A program made the translations under genes and the position numbers. The notes under the pieces were generated by a model. The model was not told the origin of the DNA. It worked only from the letters and a program-made list of their open reading frames with translations, and made no database searches. Positions 13,960 to 16,760 of a stretch of 16,760 nucleotides of DNA are shown one piece after another. Location: NCBI GenBank assembly GCA_030653335.1, contig JAURZP010000077.1, positions 1-16,760 on the forward strand, written 5' to 3'. Each line of letters begins with the position of its first letter. The stretch's first letter is position 1. This DNA comes from Methanoregula sp. Lineage in GTDB: Archaea > Halobacteriota > Methanomicrobia > Methanomicrobiales > Methanospirillaceae.

Positions 13960-14015
13960 CATTACTCCTGCAATCGCCGGATAACAAACCGGCCTCCCAT
14001 TCAGCACTTTTTTTT
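13958..14015 (+). ncRNA. Candidate small RNA of about 58 nt
   Basis: Delimited by a good box A (13930-13936) and an eight-T run (14008-14015). Inside is a perfect 5-bp GC hairpin GCCGG-ATAACAAA-CCGGC (13976-13993) followed by an unpaired 14-base tail before the U-run. No obvious C/D or H/ACA boxes are seen. Ends are inferred from promoter spacing and T-run; no known family is recognised. Confidence 0.4.
14008..14015 (+). terminator. Eight-T terminator
   Basis: Run of eight T on the plus strand, 14 bases after the GCCGG/CCGGC hairpin and about 120 bases after the HEAT stop. It ends the candidate small RNA, or read-through from the HEAT gene. Confidence 0.5.
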
Positions 14016-14059
14016 ATTCCACAACAAGTCTGCGATACGATATCTGCGATTCTTTCCCG

Positions 14060-14422
14060 TTATAAAAAACGGATATCGTTGGCCGAATGTACCATGATCT
14101 CTTTTTTCCCGTGATAGGTCTCGACAATGCCATATACCGAAATATTTGCTCCTTTCTTCAAAGTGAGATCGCGGGCTGCCTGAGCCGGAATAAAAATCGT
14201 GAGACCATTGATCTGCAGGTTCATATGCCCACCGGTTTTTGTGAGAGCAACCTGGTCGACGGTGCCTTCAACATAAACCAGTTCACCATCCGCTGAATTA
14301 TTCGTAAAGGGCTTTGAGAATGGCTGTTTCCCGAATGAACCCAGAACCAGGTGCGCCGCGATCACTGCTACCGCAACGCCGATCAACAGCAGGATAGCCA
14401 ACCGTTCCTGGCGCTCGAACAT
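14060..14422 (-). CDS. Membrane-anchored OB-fold protein
   Basis: 120-residue protein. Residues 8-28 (LAILLLIGVAVAVIAAHLVLG) form one transmembrane helix after a short charged N-terminus (MFERQER), so the rest is probably outside the membrane. Residues 48-120 resemble an OB-fold: LVYVEGTVDQVALTKTGGHMNLQINGLTIFIP...GANISVYGIVETYHGKKEIMVHSANDIRFL, similar to tRNA-anticodon/YdeI-like OB domains found in small archaeal proteins. Ligand unknown. The ATG at 14422 lies 28 bases after the centre of box A TAATTTAAA on the minus strand and has no SD, so the message is probably leaderless. It shares its promoter region with the divergent regulator operon. Confidence 0.78.
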   Translation of the reverse strand: MFERQERLAILLLIGVAVAVIAAHLVLGSFGKQPFSKPFTNNSADGELVYVEGTVDQVALTKTGGHMNLQINGLTIFIPAQAARDLTLKKGANISVYGIVETYHGKKEIMVHSANDIRFL

Positions 14423-14445
14423 AAAGGAAGTATTGAAAATGAGGG

Positions 14446-14454
14446 TTTAAATTA
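14446..14454. promoter_or_regulatory. Shared AT box between divergent genes
   Basis: TTTAAATTA is nearly symmetric and could act as box A in either direction. Leftward it predicts a start at about 14423, right at the OB-fold ATG. Rightward it predicts a start near 14476, inside the palindrome. A second AT stretch at 14461-14468 could instead drive the rightward operon. Confidence 0.45.
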
Positions 14455-14468
14455 CCGACAGATTAAAA

Positions 14469-14485
14469 TGTTAACAGCGTTAACA
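14469..14485. promoter_or_regulatory. GTTAAC palindrome, probable operator
   Basis: TGTTAACAGCGTTAACA is a perfect inverted repeat of 7-bp arms with a 3-base centre. Each arm contains the self-complementary hexamer GTTAAC. It ends 8 bases before the ATG of a winged-helix regulator, where binding would block transcription start or elongation. Autoregulation by the adjacent regulator is the simplest reading. Confidence 0.6.
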
Positions 14486-14493
14486 TAAGAATC

Positions 14494-14739
14494 ATGTATC
14501 CTACAACATTACCCCCGTCATCAAAGACGGTGCTGGAGATACTGGATAACGGTGGTGCAATGACCCACAAAGATCTTGTATCACGAACAAATCTTGCGCC
14601 AAGGACTGTGCGCTATGCCTTAAAGAAACTAAAAGAACGCCACCTCATCATCGAGAAGTTCAACTTCCGCGATGCACGGCAGATCATTTACCAGCACCGG
14701 ACTGATCAGACCGCTAAGCCCCAACCTGCGTGTGTATGA
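14494..14739 (+). CDS. Winged helix-turn-helix transcriptional regulator
   Basis: 81-residue DNA-binding protein. SSKTVLEILDNGGAMTHKDLVSRTNLAPRTVRYALKKLKERHLIIEKFNFRDARQIIYQ is a compact winged helix: helix 1 at 9-17, helix-turn-helix at 22-46 with recognition helix APRTVRYALKKLKER, and a wing ending in IEKFNFRDARQIIYQ. This resembles small MarR-like regulators common in Methanomicrobia. There is no ligand domain. The ATG is 8 bases after the palindrome, with only a weak SD, and its stop overlaps the next gene by four bases. Probably a local regulator, perhaps of its own operon. Confidence 0.85.
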   Translation: MYPTTLPPSSKTVLEILDNGGAMTHKDLVSRTNLAPRTVRYALKKLKERHLIIEKFNFRDARQIIYQHRTDQTAKPQPACV

Positions 14740-15044
14740 CAAAGCATACCTGTACTCTGATGCACTGCGACACGATGGTGAGAAATCTCCTTCCCCCCAT
14801 GAGAGCGGAGATGGTGTTGAGACTTGTACAGAGACAAGGGCTCAGCCAGAGTGATGCTGCAAAAAGACTTGGTGTAACGCGGGCAGCAGTCTCCCAGTAC
14901 ATGAGCAGGAAGCGGGGTGCGGGCGAAGTTGTATTGTCAACAGAACTGGATTTGATTATTGATCGCTGGGCGCTTGCCGTAGTTACCGGTGAAAGCGATA
15001 TCAACCTGTGTGACGTGTGCCAGTGTGCACTCAAAAAAATCTGA
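14736..15044 (+). CDS. COG2522-like HTH regulator with C-terminal Cys motif
   Basis: 102-residue HTH protein. MHCDTMVRNLLPPMRAEMVLRLVQRQGLSQSDAAKRLGVTRAAVSQYMSRKRG matches the archaeal COG2522 pattern (a Cys-containing start, '...LP.iRA...', then an XRE-like helix-turn-helix LSQSDAAKRLGVTRAAVSQYMS). The C-terminus LCDVCQCALKKI supplies a CxxCxC motif that with the N-terminal Cys could bind metal or Fe-S (inference). I used the ATG at 14736, overlapping the previous stop as ATGA; the ATG at 14760 would start MHCDTMV and also fits the family. Translationally coupled to the winged-helix gene. Confidence 0.82.
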   Translation: MTKHTCTLMHCDTMVRNLLPPMRAEMVLRLVQRQGLSQSDAAKRLGVTRAAVSQYMSRKRGAGEVVLSTELDLIIDRWALAVVTGESDINLCDVCQCALKKI

Positions 15045-15050
15045 TTGAAC

Positions 15051-15067
15051 GTGTTCAGTGTGAACAC
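15051..15067. promoter_or_regulatory. Palindrome after the regulator operon
   Basis: GTGTTCAGTGTGAACAC is a perfect 7-bp inverted repeat with a 3-base centre, starting 6 bases after the COG2522 stop. It is followed by CTG and five T, so it could be a stem-loop terminator. GAAC also occurs at 15047-15050, giving three GAAC/GTTC half-sites, so a protein-binding role is possible. Confidence 0.45.
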
Positions 15068-15137
15068 CTGTTTTTAAAAAGTGCAGAGTCTTTGCTGGTG
15101 GTTTTTATCCACTTCTTCGAGATGACGGATTTTATCC

Positions 15138-16760
15138 TTAGCGGATATGTTTGCGATAATAGATGACAAGCAGCAGCAGGATTACGACAATCACTATGGC
15201 GACTTTGAGATAATCGGTTTTTGGTTGTGGAGATGTCACCGTATTATTCCAGTCATCTTCAAACACCGTAAGAAAATACCGGGCAACCCCGGGATGATCG
15301 ATGATAACTCCCGCCTCCCGGTTGAAGTTCGGGGAGTTGCTGTTCCAGTTGATGCTGCTGACAAGCACACGCTGCCCATCAACGATTACGCCCTTGTTGT
15401 GGATCTTCTCAATATTACCTGCCGCAAGATCCGCACACCGCCCTTCGAGCGGGATCCTCTCCGTTTTACCGATACTGGAGATAAGAGCGGCCATCTCATC
15501 GTTATCCTTCTCATCTTCAATATTATACCAGTACGAATCCAGCAGCACCCTCACGTGAACCCCGCGCCGGGATGCGTTGATGGCAGCTGCAAGATACGGG
15601 TTTAAGGTAAGGGGCGTCTCGTTGGTGATATATGCCTGCTCGATCTCGATGCTCGTCTGGGCGGCCTTAATCAGATCAAGAATCTGGCTGCTGGTGTCAG
15701 GAGAGATAACGGGTCTGACCGTAGCACCGGAAAATTGTGAGGGTGTGAACTCAACTGCATGTTTTCCTGCAGGAACAGTTTCGGGATTTCCCGCGGATCC
15801 TTTGATTGGGATAACCGAAGGCCCGGTGGAATCGGTCTGGTATACTGTTGAAAAATATTTTGCAAGAGCAGGATCTTCAAGATACACCCCCCACCCACGA
15901 TTGCTGTTGAAACCCGCAGGGGGAAATCCGCTGTACTTAAAATTCTCACTCGTGAGAAGGACCGCCCGTTGATCGATAACAAGATATTTGGCATGATCAT
16001 AGCGGTAGGGTGGATGAACATCTTTACCTGAAGCCATCTGACTGACTGGTATCCCACCGGCATTCATCTTCCAGATCGCAGCTTTTTCTTCGGGGCTGAT
16101 ACCCCCAACAGGCCCTCCTTCAACAAGAACCGAAACATTCACTCCCCGCGTCCGTGCTGCAATCAGGGAATCGGCCATCACGGGGCTTGAAAATTCATAG
16201 ACATTGAGCAGTATCTCATCCGATGCACGATCCACAGCATAGGTGAACATCTCACTGGAGCAATCCGGTGAGACAAAAGTAGTTACAGTCACATTATGGT
16301 ATACTGCAGGTTCGAACCGGGACTGCCCGATCATGAGGGGGTGGGGATCCCATACCCCTTTTTCAAAATAATGAACCTGCCCCTCGCGGGGTTTCACATC
16401 CTTTGGCCATGCAACACGCTGGATCAGTTCAGAGCCTTCGTACAGCAGCAGTTCATCTCCGGTATTCGCAAGACGGAGCGGATCACCGTTGATCACATTG
16501 GGAACAACCGGTGAATAGTCCAGCCATTCGAAATCAGGAAGTTTTTTATGACTTTGCAAAAATGCCGGGCCACTTCGGGCGATCGTCAGGGCGCCGTTTA
16601 TACGGGTGCCGGGGGGAAAGCGGAATCCACCCCGTCCATCCGATACTGTGATACTATCAAGAGAACCGGTGCCGGATAGCACCAGGTACTCATCCATATC
16701 ATTGTAAAGATATGGATCAGGACAGAACTCTGTAATCCTGACATCAGTGGCTGCATGCAC
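15138..16760 (-). CDS. Exported phospholipase-D-like protein, N-terminus missing
   Basis: At least 540 residues; the frame is open to the window edge, so the true start and probably a signal peptide lie beyond 16760 (the first visible residues, HAATDV, look like the end of a signal peptide). Residues ~6-120 resemble a lamin-tail (LTD) domain: VRITEFCPDPYLYNDMDEYLVLSG...LRLANTGDELLLYEGSELIQRVAW. Two PLD catalytic motifs follow: HAKYLVID (H256, K258, D263) and HNKGVIVD (H454, K456, D461), each followed by the usual Ser/Asn segment (TSENF, SSINWN). A single helix, VAIVIVVILLLLVIYY, then RKHIR anchors the C-terminus. Topology suggests an extracellular catalytic domain. The substrate could be phospholipid, nucleic acid or another phosphodiester. 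Confidence 0.88.
   Translation of the reverse strand: MHAATDVRITEFCPDPYLYNDMDEYLVLSGTGSLDSITVSDGRGGFRFPPGTRINGALTIARSGPAFLQSHKKLPDFEWLDYSPVVPNVINGDPLRLANTGDELLLYEGSELIQRVAWPKDVKPREGQVHYFEKGVWDPHPLMIGQSRFEPAVYHNVTVTTFVSPDCSSEMFTYAVDRASDEILLNVYEFSSPVMADSLIAARTRGVNVSVLVEGGPVGGISPEEKAAIWKMNAGGIPVSQMASGKDVHPPYRYDHAKYLVIDQRAVLLTSENFKYSGFPPAGFNSNRGWGVYLEDPALAKYFSTVYQTDSTGPSVIPIKGSAGNPETVPAGKHAVEFTPSQFSGATVRPVISPDTSSQILDLIKAAQTSIEIEQAYITNETPLTLNPYLAAAINASRRGVHVRVLLDSYWYNIEDEKDNDEMAALISSIGKTERIPLEGRCADLAAGNIEKIHNKGVIVDGQRVLVSSINWNSNSPNFNREAGVIIDHPGVARYFLTVFEDDWNNTVTSPQPKTDYLKVAIVIVVILLLLVIYYRKHIR

Noticed and set aside
1..16760. CRISPR array, insertion sequence or prophage
   Set aside because: No regularly spaced direct repeats, transposase, integrase or phage proteins were seen; gene content is core metabolism and RNA modification.

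Overview
The window looks like chromosomal DNA of a hydrogenotrophic methanogen of the order Methanomicrobiales; a Methanoregula-like genome is my best guess, from protein style and neighbourhood and without any search. Archaeal markers are clear: Nop5 and fibrillarin (box C/D RNP), Cbf5 (H/ACA RNP), an archaeal-type thymidylate synthase, the NadX/NadC branch of NAD synthesis, indolepyruvate:ferredoxin oxidoreductase, tRNA genes without encoded CCA, and TATA-like elements about 25-30 bases before many starts. Several genes (thyA, nop5, hemD, the TctA-like gene, the OB-fold gene) appear to have leaderless or nearly leaderless mRNAs.

Layout. 1-934: thyA (+) and tRNA-Gln(CTG). 1023-3248 (-): an operon nop5 > flpA > DUF1614 membrane protein. 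3332-4546 (-): a TctA/COG1784-like membrane protein, divergent from a hemD > cbf5 pair (4625-6344, +). tRNA-Ser(GGA) follows. 6652-9005 (-): iorA > iorB with a 4-base overlap. Then tRNA-Ile(GAT) (+), a noncoding stretch with a long imperfect hairpin, an unrecognised conserved-looking protein (-), and a MiaB-family tRNA methylthiotransferase (-). Divergent from that is nadX > nadC (11519-13136, +), then a small HEAT-repeat protein that appears to start at TTG. 13890-14059 is noncoding and holds a promoter, hairpin and T-run that look like a small RNA gene. A membrane-anchored OB-fold protein (-) diverges from a two-gene regulator operon (winged helix plus COG2522-like HTH, +). The window ends inside an exported phospholipase-D-like protein (-), whose N-terminus lies beyond the right edge.

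Functional themes. RNA modification is unusually well represented: both guide-RNA modification machines (Nop5/fibrillarin and Cbf5), a tRNA methylthiotransferase and three tRNA genes. The rest is core biosynthesis (dTMP, uroporphyrinogen III, NAD) plus aryl-pyruvate oxidation. I see no CRISPR array, transposase, prophage or obvious defence island. The least explained material is regulatory or noncoding: the candidate small RNA at 13930-14015 whose box A is flanked by an inverted repeat, the GTTAAC palindrome before the regulator pair, palindromes before nadX and iorA, and the hairpin at 9265-9339.
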